A stretch of 64,000 nucleotides of DNA, from the NCBI RefSeq assembly GCF_046115515.1, contig NZ_CP175953.1. One strand, given 5' to 3'. Both the position numbers and the translations under genes were made by a program. Shown here one piece after another: positions 34,572 through 43,507 of the stretch. Positions within the stretch are counted from its first letter, which is position 1. Each line of letters begins with the position of its first letter. The notes below the pieces were generated by a model. The model was not told the origin of the DNA. It did not search any database and was given only the letters and a program-made list of their open reading frames with translations. This DNA is from Gracilimonas sp017641085 (GTDB lineage Bacteria; Bacteroidota; Rhodothermia; Balneolales; Balneolaceae).

Positions 34572-34633
34572 GAACGGTTTTTTGCTGTGGATTGTATGGA
34601 CTTCCAAGTCATTAACCAAACTTTTTACGTGAG

Positions 34634-34696
34634 AACGACCAACGACCAACGACCAACGACCAACGAATAACGAATAACGAATAACGAATAACGAAT
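34634..34696. repeat. Heptamer tandem repeats (AACGACC x4, AACGAAT x5)
   Basis: Nine contiguous 7-base units, four AACGACC followed by five AACGAAT, end 12 bases before the ATG of nei and start 62 bases before the divergent membrane-protein gene. The unit length is not a multiple of three and the tract is non-coding. Slippage would change promoter or ribosome-site spacing. Confidence 0.95.
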
Positions 34697-34708
34697 AAAA
34701 ACGAAATC

Positions 34709-35536
34709 ATGCCAGAAGGACCGGAAATTTGGAGAGCAGCAGATAAAATCAGTGAAGCCATTACAGGTAAGGAAATCGAAGAAGTATTTTTTGCTTTTGA
34801 AGAGCTTAAACCATTTGAGCAAGAGCTACAGGGTTTAAAAGTAGATTCCATCACCCCAAGAGGAAAAGCCATTGTTACTTCTTTTGAGAACCACCTGAAT
34901 CTATATTCCCACAATCAGCTTTATGGAAAGTGGATGATTGGGAAAGATGGGAGTGAGCCCGAAACTAATCGGTCGCTGAGAGTGGCGATTCATACTTCTG
35001 ATTCATCGGCCTTTTTATATTCTGCCTCCGAAATTGAAATGCTTGATGATGGCGAAGTGGAGGACCATCCTTATATAAAGAAACTTGGTCCGGATGTGGT
35101 GCACCCTGAAACCAGGTATGATGAAGTATTGCAGCGGTACCAAAGCAGTTCGTTTAAGGACCGAAAGCTCTCAACGTTGCTATTAGATCAGGGTTTTTTA
35201 AGCGGTCTTGGAAATTATTTGAGAAGCGAAATCTTATTCTGTTCAGGCGTTGATCCTGAGTTTAGACCCAGAGATTGTAGTGAAGATCAAATAGAAGCAT
35301 TGGCAAAACATTCACTCGAACTTTCGCGCAGATCCTACAAAACCGGCGGACTCACAACCCCCGATGATTTGGTAAAGGCGCTGAAAGAGGAGGGAGCTTC
35401 CAGAAAGCAATACCGGCACTATGCGTATGGAAGAGCGGATAAACCATGCTACAAATGCGGCAAGGAAATACAGGTTATGGAAACCGGTGGTCGAAAGATT
35501 TACTATTGTGAAACCGAACAGAAAACTACGAATTAA
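34709..35536 (+). CDS. nei: Endonuclease VIII (Nei/Fpg family DNA glycosylase)
   Basis: A 275-residue base-excision glycosylase/AP lyase. Pro2 (the nucleophile after Met removal), Glu3 and Lys53 (ETRGKA-like PRGKA) are present, and MPEGPEIWRAADK, FAFEELKP and LYSHNQLYGKW closely match E. coli Nei, which removes oxidised pyrimidines. The C-terminal zinc finger has Cys-x2-Cys (CYKCG), but the second pair reads CETEQ instead of CxxCQ, so the fourth cysteine is Glu. The start is certain because Pro2 is needed. The heptamer repeat directly upstream may influence its expression. Confidence 0.92.
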   Translation: MPEGPEIWRAADKISEAITGKEIEEVFFAFEELKPFEQELQGLKVDSITPRGKAIVTSFENHLNLYSHNQLYGKWMIGKDGSEPETNRSLRVAIHTSDSSAFLYSASEIEMLDDGEVEDHPYIKKLGPDVVHPETRYDEVLQRYQSSSFKDRKLSTLLLDQGFLSGLGNYLRSEILFCSGVDPEFRPRDCSEDQIEALAKHSLELSRRSYKTGGLTTPDDLVKALKEEGASRKQYRHYAYGRADKPCYKCGKEIQVMETGGRKIYYCETEQKTTN

Positions 35537-35609
35537 ATAGCTGTTCCGGGTGCAATATTGGTGCTAAACTTTGTATGTTTGGGCTCCTAAAAAACTAAAG
35601 AAAGTAAAC

Positions 35610-36101
35610 ATGAAAAAGATATTTGTACCTGTAATTTTGATGTTACTGTCCACTCCTTTGCTTGCCCAGGAAGCAGAGGTTATCCGGCTTTCGGAGCCGG
35701 TTCAGGAAACAGAAACGTATGAAGTATTTGGTTCTGAAGTAGAGCAATGGAAAGAGGTAACATCACTTGTTTCGCTAATTGAATCTGAGAAAGAGCTTTC
35801 AGGAGAGCAAGTAACGATAGAAACAGAAGTAGCTAAAGTTTGCCAAAAGAAAGGCTGCTTTTTTGTGGCTAATCAGGATGGCTACTCTGCGCGGATCACC
35901 TTTAAGGATTATGGATTTTTCATTCCAACAGATTCCCAGGGCAAAACCGTTACATTAGTAGGAACTTTTACCGTCAAAGAGCTTTCTGAGGATCAGGCTA
36001 AGCATTATGCTGAAGACGCAGGCGAAGATGCTGAGGCAATCAAAGGCCCTCAAAAAGAGTATTCTATTGTAGCTACATCCGTCATGATTCCTAAATCATA
36101 A
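35610..36101 (+). CDS. DUF4920 exported protein
   Basis: 163 residues from the ATG at 35610; an ATG at 35571 would put a charged stretch in front of the signal peptide. The signal peptide ends LLAQ near residue 20. The body is a single small beta-barrel-like domain with the pattern AKVCQKKGCFF and ISARITFKDYGFF-like strands, the hallmark of DUF4920, a family common in Bacteroidota and of unknown function. It is acidic with the two Cys likely paired or metal-binding. Expected in the periplasm. Confidence 0.8.
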   Translation: MKKIFVPVILMLLSTPLLAQEAEVIRLSEPVQETETYEVFGSEVEQWKEVTSLVSLIESEKELSGEQVTIETEVAKVCQKKGCFFVANQDGYSARITFKDYGFFIPTDSQGKTVTLVGTFTVKELSEDQAKHYAEDAGEDAEAIKGPQKEYSIVATSVMIPKS

Positions 36102-36128
36102 CATTAATTTTAGATATTTAAACTATTC

Positions 36129-36620
36129 ATGCCAGAGAACGATTTTTTACAAGCTGAAGCGACTATTCATTCAACCAAGCAATTGATGGAATCTCCGGAA
36201 GTGGAGGCCATTGCCAAGAAAGTTATTGAAAAGCATAAACTCGAATTTGGCCCTGCTGAGATCGGCTATTTTCTTGTTTACCCGAATCTTTCCAAACAGC
36301 GGGCGGCCAAGTGTATGAAAGCCAGCCGCGAAGTAAAACATTATTCCGGTAATGACTACCTGATAGAAATATCCGGTGAGTTGTGGGATATGCTCGATAA
36401 TGAAACAAAGGAGATGATGCTCTACCACGAGCTTCTTCATGTAGACCCGACTTTTAAGTCTAAGACTCAGGAGTGGAAAATGACCATCCGTAAGCCGGAT
36501 TTTGCAGACTTCTACACCATCAATGATAAATTTGGGAACGAGTGGTACAAGACTATTCAGGCCACAGCTTCTTCTCTATACGATCTGGATCCACGCCAGG
36601 AGAGTAAAGTAAAATTGTAA
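36129..36620 (+). CDS. Putative HExxH metallopeptidase-like protein
   Basis: 163 residues without a signal peptide. An HExxH zinc motif (YHELLHVDP) lies at about residues 98-106 in a helix after an IEISGELWDML strand. This is typical of the small putative-metallopeptidase family related to phage and plasmid proteins. The predicted third ligand could be an Asp/His in the following loop. It starts 27 bases after the DUF4920 gene. Proteolytic activity is inferred from the motif only. Confidence 0.7.
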   Translation: MPENDFLQAEATIHSTKQLMESPEVEAIAKKVIEKHKLEFGPAEIGYFLVYPNLSKQRAAKCMKASREVKHYSGNDYLIEISGELWDMLDNETKEMMLYHELLHVDPTFKSKTQEWKMTIRKPDFADFYTINDKFGNEWYKTIQATASSLYDLDPRQESKVKL

Positions 36621-36627
36621 GGGGATA

Positions 36628-36699
36628 ATAGGTTTTAGGCGATAGGCTTTAAGTGTTAGGAATGAGCCTAACACCTAACACCTTGCCACTAAAACCTAT
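36628..36699. repeat. Nested inverted repeat between convergent genes
   Basis: An outer 11-base pair of arms (ATAGGTTTTAG at 36628-36638 and CTAAAACCTAT at 36689-36699) encloses an inner 8-base hairpin (GTGTTAGG at 36653-36660 and CCTAACAC at 36667-36674). It lies at the junction of two convergent genes, overlapping the SUI1 stop, and may act as a bidirectional terminator or be a dispersed repeat. No long T-run is present. Confidence 0.6.
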
Positions 36700-36920
36700 C
36701 TCACCTCGTAGCCTTCTTTTTCCAGGATTTTCTTGATTCGATCGACATGATCTCCCTGGATTTCAATGGTCTTGCCTTTTATAGTACCACCGGTGCCCAG
36801 CTGGGTTTTCAATTTCTTCTCTAAATCTTCGATTACCTGAGGGTTGTGGGTGATTCCTCGAATAACGGAAACCTGCTTTCCTCTTCGTCCGGCCGTTTCC
36901 ATTTTTACACTAACTTTCAT
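36696..36920 (-). CDS. SUI1/eIF1-like translation factor (YciH family)
   Basis: A 74-residue SUI1 domain with the family signature KQVSVIRGI, then KKLKTQLGTGGTIKG and a C-terminal IEIQGDHVDRIKKIL. Bacterial homologues are thought to affect start-codon fidelity on the 30S subunit. This one lacks the N-terminal extension of the E. coli protein, which has about 108 residues. It starts one base after the MATE gene stop and so is the last gene of a three-gene minus-strand operon. Confidence 0.92.
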   Translation of the reverse strand: MKVSVKMETAGRRGKQVSVIRGITHNPQVIEDLEKKLKTQLGTGGTIKGKTIEIQGDHVDRIKKILEKEGYEVR

Positions 36921-36921
36921 T

Positions 36922-38334
36922 CTATACTTTGGTTTTTTTCCAATTTCCGCGTCGGAACAATATAAAGCCTATTACGCCCAATAGTGATTCCGCAACTACT
37001 ATAGAGTAAAAAACTCCTTCTTCGTTCCATTCAAGCGTTATGGCGAGGAAGTAAGCAAGCGGGATTTCGATAAGCCAGAAGCAAATAAGGTTGATGAGAG
37101 TGGGCGTTTTAGTATCACCGGCACCGTTAAAGGCCTGAATAATCACCATCCCGAAAGCATACGCCAGATATCCATAACTCATAATACGCAGGCATTTTGA
37201 GCCAACGGCAATAATGGCGGCATCATCAGTGAAAATGCTCACCAGGTTTTCGGAAAATATCAGGAAGCAAACCCCGACCAAGCCCAAAAATATCATATTG
37301 ATGATAGCCGATATCCAGGTTGATTTCTCTGCTCTTTCGGGTTGATTGGCTCCCAGATTTTGTCCCACAAGGGTTGCAGCTGCGTTACTCATGCCCCAGG
37401 AAGGAAGAATGGAAAATATTAGTATGCGAATGGCAATGGTATATCCGGCCAAAGCAATACTTCCGAATTCAGCAATAATCCGTACAAGACCAACCCAACT
37501 GGCCGTAGCAATCAAGAACTGCCCTATACCGCCAATTGAAACCCGAATCATCCTTTTAAGGATCTCTGTTTGGATAGATATATGCCTTCTTAGGATGATA
37601 ATTCGTCCTTTTCCATCAAACAGGCGGTAGAACTGGTAACATACACCGATTCCTCGTCCTATGGTTGTTGCTACTGCAGCTCCTGCTATTCCAAGCTCAG
37701 GAAAAGGGCCGTAACCAAAAATCAGAAGTGGGTCTAATACAATATTGATTCCATTGGCAATCCAAAGCACTCTCATTGCTATGGCGGCATCACCGGCTCC
37801 ACGGAAAATAGAGTTGATCACAAACAGGAACATAATCACCAAATTCCCGCCTAACATGATGGCTGTGTAGGAGGAAAGATGAGTGGCTATATTCTCATTT
37901 GCCCCCATCAGTTGCAAAATTTCTTCTGCATAAAATATCCCTGTTAAGGAAATAGGAGCAGAAATAATCAAGCAGACAAAAATAGCCTGAACGGCTGACT
38001 TTGCGGCATCATCTTTATTCTTCTCGCCAATTCGGCGTGATATGATAGCGGTGGTGGCCATGCTGAAGCCAATAGCGATGGCATATACAAGGGTGAGAAC
38101 AGATTCGGTGATACCAACGGCCGCGACAGCATCTGCGCCAAGCTTGGAGACAAAGAAAATATCGACAACGGCGAAAATGGATTCCATCATCATCTCCAGC
38201 ACCATGGGGATGGACAGAATTAATATAGCTCTGCTAATATTTCCTTTAGTAAAGTCGAGCTCGGTTCCAGCCAGAAAGGCTTTTATATCAACCCATATTG
38301 AATTTGGGGAAGTTTCTGGCTGTATTTCGGACAT
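36922..38334 (-). CDS. MATE-family efflux transporter
   Basis: 470 residues, twelve predicted membrane helices, and the MATE layout of two six-helix halves (for example TEILKRMIRVSIGGIGQFL starting the second half). It probably exports cationic drugs or metabolites by sodium or proton antiport in the inner membrane. A conserved acidic/Glu-Asp residue set cannot be assigned by eye. It lies three bases after the 38338-38899 gene and one base before the SUI1 gene, so they share an operon. Confidence 0.9.
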   Translation of the reverse strand: MSEIQPETSPNSIWVDIKAFLAGTELDFTKGNISRAILILSIPMVLEMMMESIFAVVDIFFVSKLGADAVAAVGITESVLTLVYAIAIGFSMATTAIISRRIGEKNKDDAAKSAVQAIFVCLIISAPISLTGIFYAEEILQLMGANENIATHLSSYTAIMLGGNLVIMFLFVINSIFRGAGDAAIAMRVLWIANGINIVLDPLLIFGYGPFPELGIAGAAVATTIGRGIGVCYQFYRLFDGKGRIIILRRHISIQTEILKRMIRVSIGGIGQFLIATASWVGLVRIIAEFGSIALAGYTIAIRILIFSILPSWGMSNAAATLVGQNLGANQPERAEKSTWISAIINMIFLGLVGVCFLIFSENLVSIFTDDAAIIAVGSKCLRIMSYGYLAYAFGMVIIQAFNGAGDTKTPTLINLICFWLIEIPLAYFLAITLEWNEEGVFYSIVVAESLLGVIGFILFRRGNWKKTKV

Positions 38335-38337
38335 AGA

Positions 38338-38899
38338 CTAATGTGGACGAGGGGAAAGAAAGTGAGAGCCGTGAACGTGCCAGTTCTGTACTTTCCAGGC
38401 CATCTTTTCAATAAAAGAGGAGGGGGCTTTAAATAGTACTACAGAGTCTGACTTTCTGACTACCATACGATCCAGTTGATCAAATTCTTTGAATTCAAGA
38501 ACTACAGGTGCTTTAATCTTATGTACCTTTCTGAGAAAATATTTTTCCTGTGGGGAAGCATACTTAACAACAGATCCGGTAAATCCGGTATAGACGCCAT
38601 TTAGCTGTTCAGCGTTCTTAAAGATGACAAGTGGCGCTTTTTCATTAATAGAAGAAAAACAGTCATTGATGTTGGTATAACTTTCTTCTTCATAAGGTGT
38701 TACAATTTCTGCCAAATCAATGACAACTGCTTCACCTATGATTTCTCTTTTAAGTTCATCAAGGGCGGCTTCGCGATTAGTGGTAAAAGGTCCTGCATAA
38801 ACAATCAGTGTATGCTCAGAATCGCCAAGGTTTCTGAATTTTTTTAGAAACTCTTTGTAGTTCACACTGTTGTATTCAAAAGTATTCTTTGCGTCCATA
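38338..38899 (-). CDS. Hypothetical protein (about 186 aa, ATPase-fold-like)
   Basis: I chose the ATG at complement 38897-38899, since the longer frame begins with TTG and adds an unlikely leader. The protein is soluble. It alternates strands and helices like a degenerate AAA or P-loop fold (TLIVYAGPF, AVVIDLAEIV, PLVIFKNAEQL, APVVLEFKEF), but there is no GxxxxGKT. It may be a nucleotide-binding fold that has lost catalysis or another alpha/beta protein. First gene of an operon with a MATE transporter and SUI1. Confidence 0.55.
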
Positions 38900-38970
38900 T
38901 TCGAAAACTGTACCTGATTATTGATGAGCTTCAAAGGTAGCGGTTAGAACGATTGTAAGAAAGGCTTAAA

Positions 38971-39003
38971 ACAAAAAAAGTCCGCCTGTTTAGGGCGGAC
39001 TTT
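38971..39003 (-). terminator. Bidirectional hairpin terminator
   Basis: The perfect 10-base stem AAAGTCCGCC/GGCGGACTTT with a 6-base loop lies 23 bases after the stop of the minus-strand Ig-like lipoprotein gene. The A-run on the plus strand at 38973-38980 gives the T-run needed for minus-strand termination. Confidence 0.88.
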
Positions 39004-39025
39004 GGATAAATACTCAGAATGTAAA

Positions 39026-40480
39026 TTAATTGACACTTTTTCTTCTGGTACCTGATATACCTGAGTACGTTGTTGTTTGTCCAGAAGGGGTGGTAACACT
39101 AATTTTAATAGTTAGATCTGCAGGATCTGCGGACTCCTCATCTGTATCGCGAATGGAAAACTGGAATTCAGTTGCGCCTGGACCAGGATATAGATAATTA
39201 CCCAGTGTAAAATCGGTATCCCCGGTAACTTCAATATCATCGCCACCATCAATCGATATCTCTGTTCCCGCTGCCATTGGATTGCCATTAAGGTCGGTAA
39301 CAGTGTAGGTAAAACTCGCACCTCCATTCGGTTGAAGGTCAAAAGTTGTTGGGTTTGCTGATATGGATGCACTCGAAGTTGAAAATACAATAATTACATT
39401 CTTTTCAATTTCCTGGTTGTTTCCATTTATGGTTCTGGCTGTTACTGTAGCATAACCATCACGGCCCCCACTTCCAGCTACATTGTCAGTTGGGCGAGGA
39501 TCACCGGAAATAAGGTTCACAGTAACCTCTCCATCATCATTCGTATTTCCTGCACCTGAACCCTGAATAATGCCACCTGTGGTTGTGAAATAAACGGCCG
39601 TTCCTGGTTTAACAGGGTTGCCAAATTGGTCACCGAGAATTACCGTTAAAGGATTTCGGTTTCCGTTTATCGACCAACCCTCGAAATTGTAATTATCTGC
39701 AGCAATACTAAAGTGATCTAAGTCGGGAAATCCCCCATGGATGGTAATAGCTACAGGTCTTGACCGGATTGTAAGCCCTACGTCTTCACGGACAATTTCT
39801 GCTTGTATCTGTACTACTCCAGCTATATTTCCACTATACAAATTTGATGTAACGGTTCCGTTAGCATTCGTTGTTGCGGTTACTGGAGTTATCCCTTCTC
39901 CTCCATTAGGGCCGGAGATAATTGAAAAGGTCACTTCTTCAGAATTATTCAAGTCAAGGTTTCTTCCTGATGAATCCTGAACCTGAAAAGTAAAGCTGGT
40001 ATTAACGATACCGCCTGTTTCTGCAATGTTAATTGTTTCTTCAGTAATCCCATCAAGAATTATGGATGCAGCACCAGCAGAAGGTCCGGCTACACCTCCG
40101 TCATCATCTCCATCATCGCCTCCGTTGTCAGAGGTTTCAGGATCTAATTGAAAATTGAAATTCGTAATGTTATCACCAGAAGCTACCTGTACACTACGGC
40201 TGTCTGATACATAATCGGTTGCAGAAGCAGCTAAGGTTATATCAGTAAGTTCTGAAACGTCAATATTGCTGAATGAGTACTGACCGACTGAATCTGTTCG
40301 TGTAAAGTCACTGAATTCCTGAGGACTTGTAATTTGTACGGTAGCGTTTGCAATCGCATTACCATTCACAGAGTTGGTGACAGCACCCTGGATTACGACA
40401 GACTCATCATCATTGGAAGTACAACCAACAAAAAACTGAATTAATAAAGCCGTGCAAAGAAGTAGAGATATTTTACGCAT
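39026..40480 (-). CDS. Ig-like domain surface lipoprotein
   Basis: 484 residues. The lipobox Cys is at residue 20 (FFVGC). The N-terminal domain (about 30-115) is of the carboxypeptidase-regulatory-like type (IQGAVTNSVNGNAIANATVQ). A Gly/Asp linker (about 116-135) and three Big-1/invasin-like immunoglobulin domains follow, with repeated VTVNLISG and TSNLYSG patterns. Such proteins are usually surface attached and bind matrix or other cells. No sorting tail is present. It is a single-gene unit with its own terminator. Confidence 0.85.
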   Translation of the reverse strand: MRKISLLLCTALLIQFFVGCTSNDDESVVIQGAVTNSVNGNAIANATVQITSPQEFSDFTRTDSVGQYSFSNIDVSELTDITLAASATDYVSDSRSVQVASGDNITNFNFQLDPETSDNGGDDGDDDGGVAGPSAGAASIILDGITEETINIAETGGIVNTSFTFQVQDSSGRNLDLNNSEEVTFSIISGPNGGEGITPVTATTNANGTVTSNLYSGNIAGVVQIQAEIVREDVGLTIRSRPVAITIHGGFPDLDHFSIAADNYNFEGWSINGNRNPLTVILGDQFGNPVKPGTAVYFTTTGGIIQGSGAGNTNDDGEVTVNLISGDPRPTDNVAGSGGRDGYATVTARTINGNNQEIEKNVIIVFSTSSASISANPTTFDLQPNGGASFTYTVTDLNGNPMAAGTEISIDGGDDIEVTGDTDFTLGNYLYPGPGATEFQFSIRDTDEESADPADLTIKISVTTPSGQTTTYSGISGTRRKSVN

Positions 40481-40604
40481 AGTTTTTTCTTTTATAGAGA
40501 ACTAAGGGGATACTAAGTTACAATAAAATTCATTTCAAGTTAGAAATACGTTATAAATGAGAAAGAGGAGAGAAGGAGTCAGGTAATCTTATGGAATCAA
40601 AAGC

Positions 40605-41825
40605 TTAGGCATTTATTGGGTCGGCTTTTTCGGTATTCAAATCAGGTTCGGGCACGTATTTCCACACTACATAAGCCATCAGAAGGATCATAGCGGTGCC
40701 CATCAGTGTATTGCTTACATACCCCTGTTGTACATAAAACGGGCCTGCTATAGAGCCACCAACCCCGTATCCTACCTGACCGATGGCTACCAACAAACTC
40801 ATTAAAGACCCTCTGTTGTCGGATTTTATAAGTTGTGTTGATAAGGCCTGAAAAGGACTGATTCTCATCGCTATGAGAACCATGGCTGCAAAAAAGATGA
40901 GGTAGGCTACCCAAAATTCAGATACTACATAGGTGGTAATACCCATCACCACAGAAAGACCCAGGCAGGAAATGATGATGATCTTCTTGCGTCCGATACG
41001 ATCTGATATTTTACCTGCGATAGGGCCGGTAATCACATTTGCCACACCTCCCACAAAGAAAAGAGTTGCTATAGCCTTGCCATCCACTCCAAAAGAGGTT
41101 TCAAGCCAGGTGGGCAGGTAAACCACGTACACCGAGATACTCAAAAACATAACCACATAAGCAAAAGCAACAGCTCGTACTTCACTCCGCTTAAGTAGCT
41201 CGTAATATTTTGATATCGAACCTTTAAAGGTAACCCTGTCTTTTGACAGCTCTACATTTGGCTGCGGAACTTTAAATAAGATAAGAATGAAGGTTAGGGC
41301 CATGATACAACCGAAGAGTACAAAAGGAATTCGGAAGCCAAATAAATCAGCGAGCAGTGTTCCGATGGGAATTCCTAAAATTTGCCCCATGGCGATACCG
41401 CTCATGACCCAGCCATTGGCCCAGCCTCTTCTCTCGTAGGGGAAGTAATCTCCAACATAGGCAACGGCAGCACCACTTAGCACACCGCCTGCCATGCCCG
41501 CTAAAGCCCTAACGATCAGAAGTCCAATAAATGAATCCACTAATCCATGAAGAAATAGGAAGAAGGAAATGCCACCTGTTCCAATCAGCAAAATCTTACG
41601 GCGTCCGATTTTATCAGACAGAGGCCCCATTATAATGGCAAAAAGACCAACCATTACTGCGTAAACGGTAACGAGGTTGCCTAAAATTTCAAATGGAGTT
41701 CCCAGTTGTTCACTGATGCGGGGCAGAATGGGTGAAATAATCATGACCTGACTACTTGCTGCAAAAACAAGTAGCCAGAGGGCAAAAATAATAAGGTAAG
41801 GGTTGCCGTCTTGCTTCTTCGTCAT
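40605..41825 (-). CDS. Major facilitator superfamily transporter
   Basis: 406 residues with twelve predicted transmembrane helices and an MFS loop 2-3 motif (GPLSDKIGRRKILLIG) and its repeat in the second half (GKISDRIGRKKIIIIS). The size and motifs fit the drug/metabolite H+ antiporter group (DHA1-like). The substrate is unknown. It stands alone on the minus strand with AT-rich DNA on both sides. Confidence 0.9.
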   Translation of the reverse strand: MTKKQDGNPYLIIFALWLLVFAASSQVMIISPILPRISEQLGTPFEILGNLVTVYAVMVGLFAIIMGPLSDKIGRRKILLIGTGGISFFLFLHGLVDSFIGLLIVRALAGMAGGVLSGAAVAYVGDYFPYERRGWANGWVMSGIAMGQILGIPIGTLLADLFGFRIPFVLFGCIMALTFILILFKVPQPNVELSKDRVTFKGSISKYYELLKRSEVRAVAFAYVVMFLSISVYVVYLPTWLETSFGVDGKAIATLFFVGGVANVITGPIAGKISDRIGRKKIIIISCLGLSVVMGITTYVVSEFWVAYLIFFAAMVLIAMRISPFQALSTQLIKSDNRGSLMSLLVAIGQVGYGVGGSIAGPFYVQQGYVSNTLMGTAMILLMAYVVWKYVPEPDLNTEKADPINA

Positions 41826-42160
41826 TCTGAATTATTTGAACCAAGATAGAGTGCAGATTTATAAAAAACAGTAAATAATTTTATGAGCAGTTCGGCTATT
41901 TTAAAACGATAATTAATGTTTTCTGAAGAGGTGTCGATGAACAATCAAATCACTTTAAAAAATTCAAATATACTTTTTATAACATTATTCTTATTTCTGA
42001 AAAAAAAGTAGTTTATTGTAACAAATTAGGATATATATCATCATTAAAAGGCAACCCGGTGTCGCTTTATTTTCGTACTCGATAAAAGTGGTACTATATT
42101 TAAAAGTAAAATTAATTCAGACGCGTCGTCTAAGAACCGAGAAGGGTAATTTTTAGCATT
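41826..42160. other. AT-rich intergenic region before the pilus operon
   Basis: 335 bases with no gene. A TTGTAACAA motif (42016-42024) is shared with the upstream regions of the pilin-like and PilT-like genes. A promoter for the pilC-pilB operon is expected in this stretch; no certain -10/-35 was identified. Confidence 0.5.
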
Positions 42161-43498
42161 ATGGCACAATTCAGGCTAAAAGCGATTTCGCAAAAAGGTA
42201 AAGTAGTTCAAACTGAATTTGAAGCTGACAATAAGAAAGAAGCTCAACTTAAAGTAGACAGGCTTTCGAAGACCAATGGATTGAAGATCCAGTCGGTGGA
42301 CGAGAAAGTGATGTTTATGTATAAAGTGCAGCGACCAGGAAAGCCGGTGGTTACAGGTGAGCAGGAAGCATACAGTAAAGAAGAATTAGAAAAAGCGCTC
42401 GTTAAGCTTGGCTATAAAGTTAAAAGCATCAATAAAAAGCTGTTCGACTTTAAAGGCGGAGTGCCTCAGCAGGAAGTTGTGACCTTCATACGGTTATCTT
42501 CTGATTTGCTGCAGCAGCAACTTCCTTATGATGAGATCCTGAACCTGCTGTACGAAGATACCCAGAACAAGCGGATGAAAGAGGTAATTAAAACCATCCA
42601 GAAAGACCTGAAGGATGGTAAAGAAGGTTCTGAGGTGTACGGAAAGCATGAAGATGTATTCGGTAAGTTTGCGGCTTATATGTTGAGTGTTGCCTCAACC
42701 TCAGGTAATATGGCCCTTGTTTTTGAAAGTACCGCAAAATTTATGGAGAGGGACGCTGAGTTTAAAAAGAATATGCGCCGTGCTCTTATGATGCCTGCGG
42801 TTACCGTATTGGCTGTAATTGGGGTTGTTCTGTTTTATGTGGGATATATTTTCCCTGCAACGGCCGAAATGTTCCTGGAAATGGATATCGCTCTTCCACC
42901 AATGACGGCCGCTACCCTCGAAATGAGTTACTGGCTGCGGGATAACTGGGTATTGATTGTACTTTCATTCGTTATACCTATTGCTGGTTTTATCTATTTT
43001 GTTCGAACACCAAAGGGGCAGCTCTTTAAAGATAAATATATTATACATTTACCCGTTTTGGGTGATTTATTGCACAAAACAAGTATTGAGATTTTTGCCC
43101 GGGTGTTTTACACTCTCTATAGTGGTTCAGGACAAAACATCGAAGTTATTAAGGTGGCTTCTGAAGCATGCAGGAACAAATACATGGAAAAGCAGATTAA
43201 AGAAGTCGCGATACGAAAAATGCTGAAGGATGGTGCCGGACTTATCGAGTCGATGGAGGCTACCGGTGTTTTTACAAATACAGCTTTAAGTAGATTCAGG
43301 CTGGGTGCTGAGTCGGGTGCTTTAAGGGAAAATGCCAAACAGCTGGCCGAGTACTACGAAATTCAAACCACCTATAAGATGCAGTCGGTAATTGATATGA
43401 TTAATCTGTTTATCAATATGTTTATCATGGTTGCGCTGATTGCTATTACTGTTGTTTCTTCTGAATCAGCCGTAATTCAGCCGAATTCAGGTGTCTAA
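42161..43498 (+). CDS. pilC: Type IV pilus inner-membrane protein PilC (GspF-like)
   Basis: 445 residues with the two T2SSF repeat domains of PilC/GspF. Cytoplasmic helical domains at about residues 105-205 and 300-420 flank the transmembrane helices (MMPAVTVLAVIGVVLFYVGY, WVLIVLSFVIPIAGFIY and a C-terminal one). PilC is the platform that connects the assembly ATPase to the growing pilus. An N-terminal extension of about 100 residues carries two small beta-alpha repeats, as in many T4P PilC proteins. It is followed by pilB after nine bases. Confidence 0.9.
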   Translation: MAQFRLKAISQKGKVVQTEFEADNKKEAQLKVDRLSKTNGLKIQSVDEKVMFMYKVQRPGKPVVTGEQEAYSKEELEKALVKLGYKVKSINKKLFDFKGGVPQQEVVTFIRLSSDLLQQQLPYDEILNLLYEDTQNKRMKEVIKTIQKDLKDGKEGSEVYGKHEDVFGKFAAYMLSVASTSGNMALVFESTAKFMERDAEFKKNMRRALMMPAVTVLAVIGVVLFYVGYIFPATAEMFLEMDIALPPMTAATLEMSYWLRDNWVLIVLSFVIPIAGFIYFVRTPKGQLFKDKYIIHLPVLGDLLHKTSIEIFARVFYTLYSGSGQNIEVIKVASEACRNKYMEKQIKEVAIRKMLKDGAGLIESMEATGVFTNTALSRFRLGAESGALRENAKQLAEYYEIQTTYKMQSVIDMINLFINMFIMVALIAITVVSSESAVIQPNSGV

Positions 43499-43507
43499 GA
43501 GTTTTAA

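Noticed and set aside
34634..34696. CRISPR-like direct repeats
   Set aside because: The units are 7 bases, adjacent, without spacers, and no cas genes are present. This is a simple tandem tract.
34612..34914. Minus-strand ORF reading through the heptamer repeats
   Set aside because: It overlaps the nei start and encodes low-complexity repeats. The gene on the plus strand has clear family motifs.
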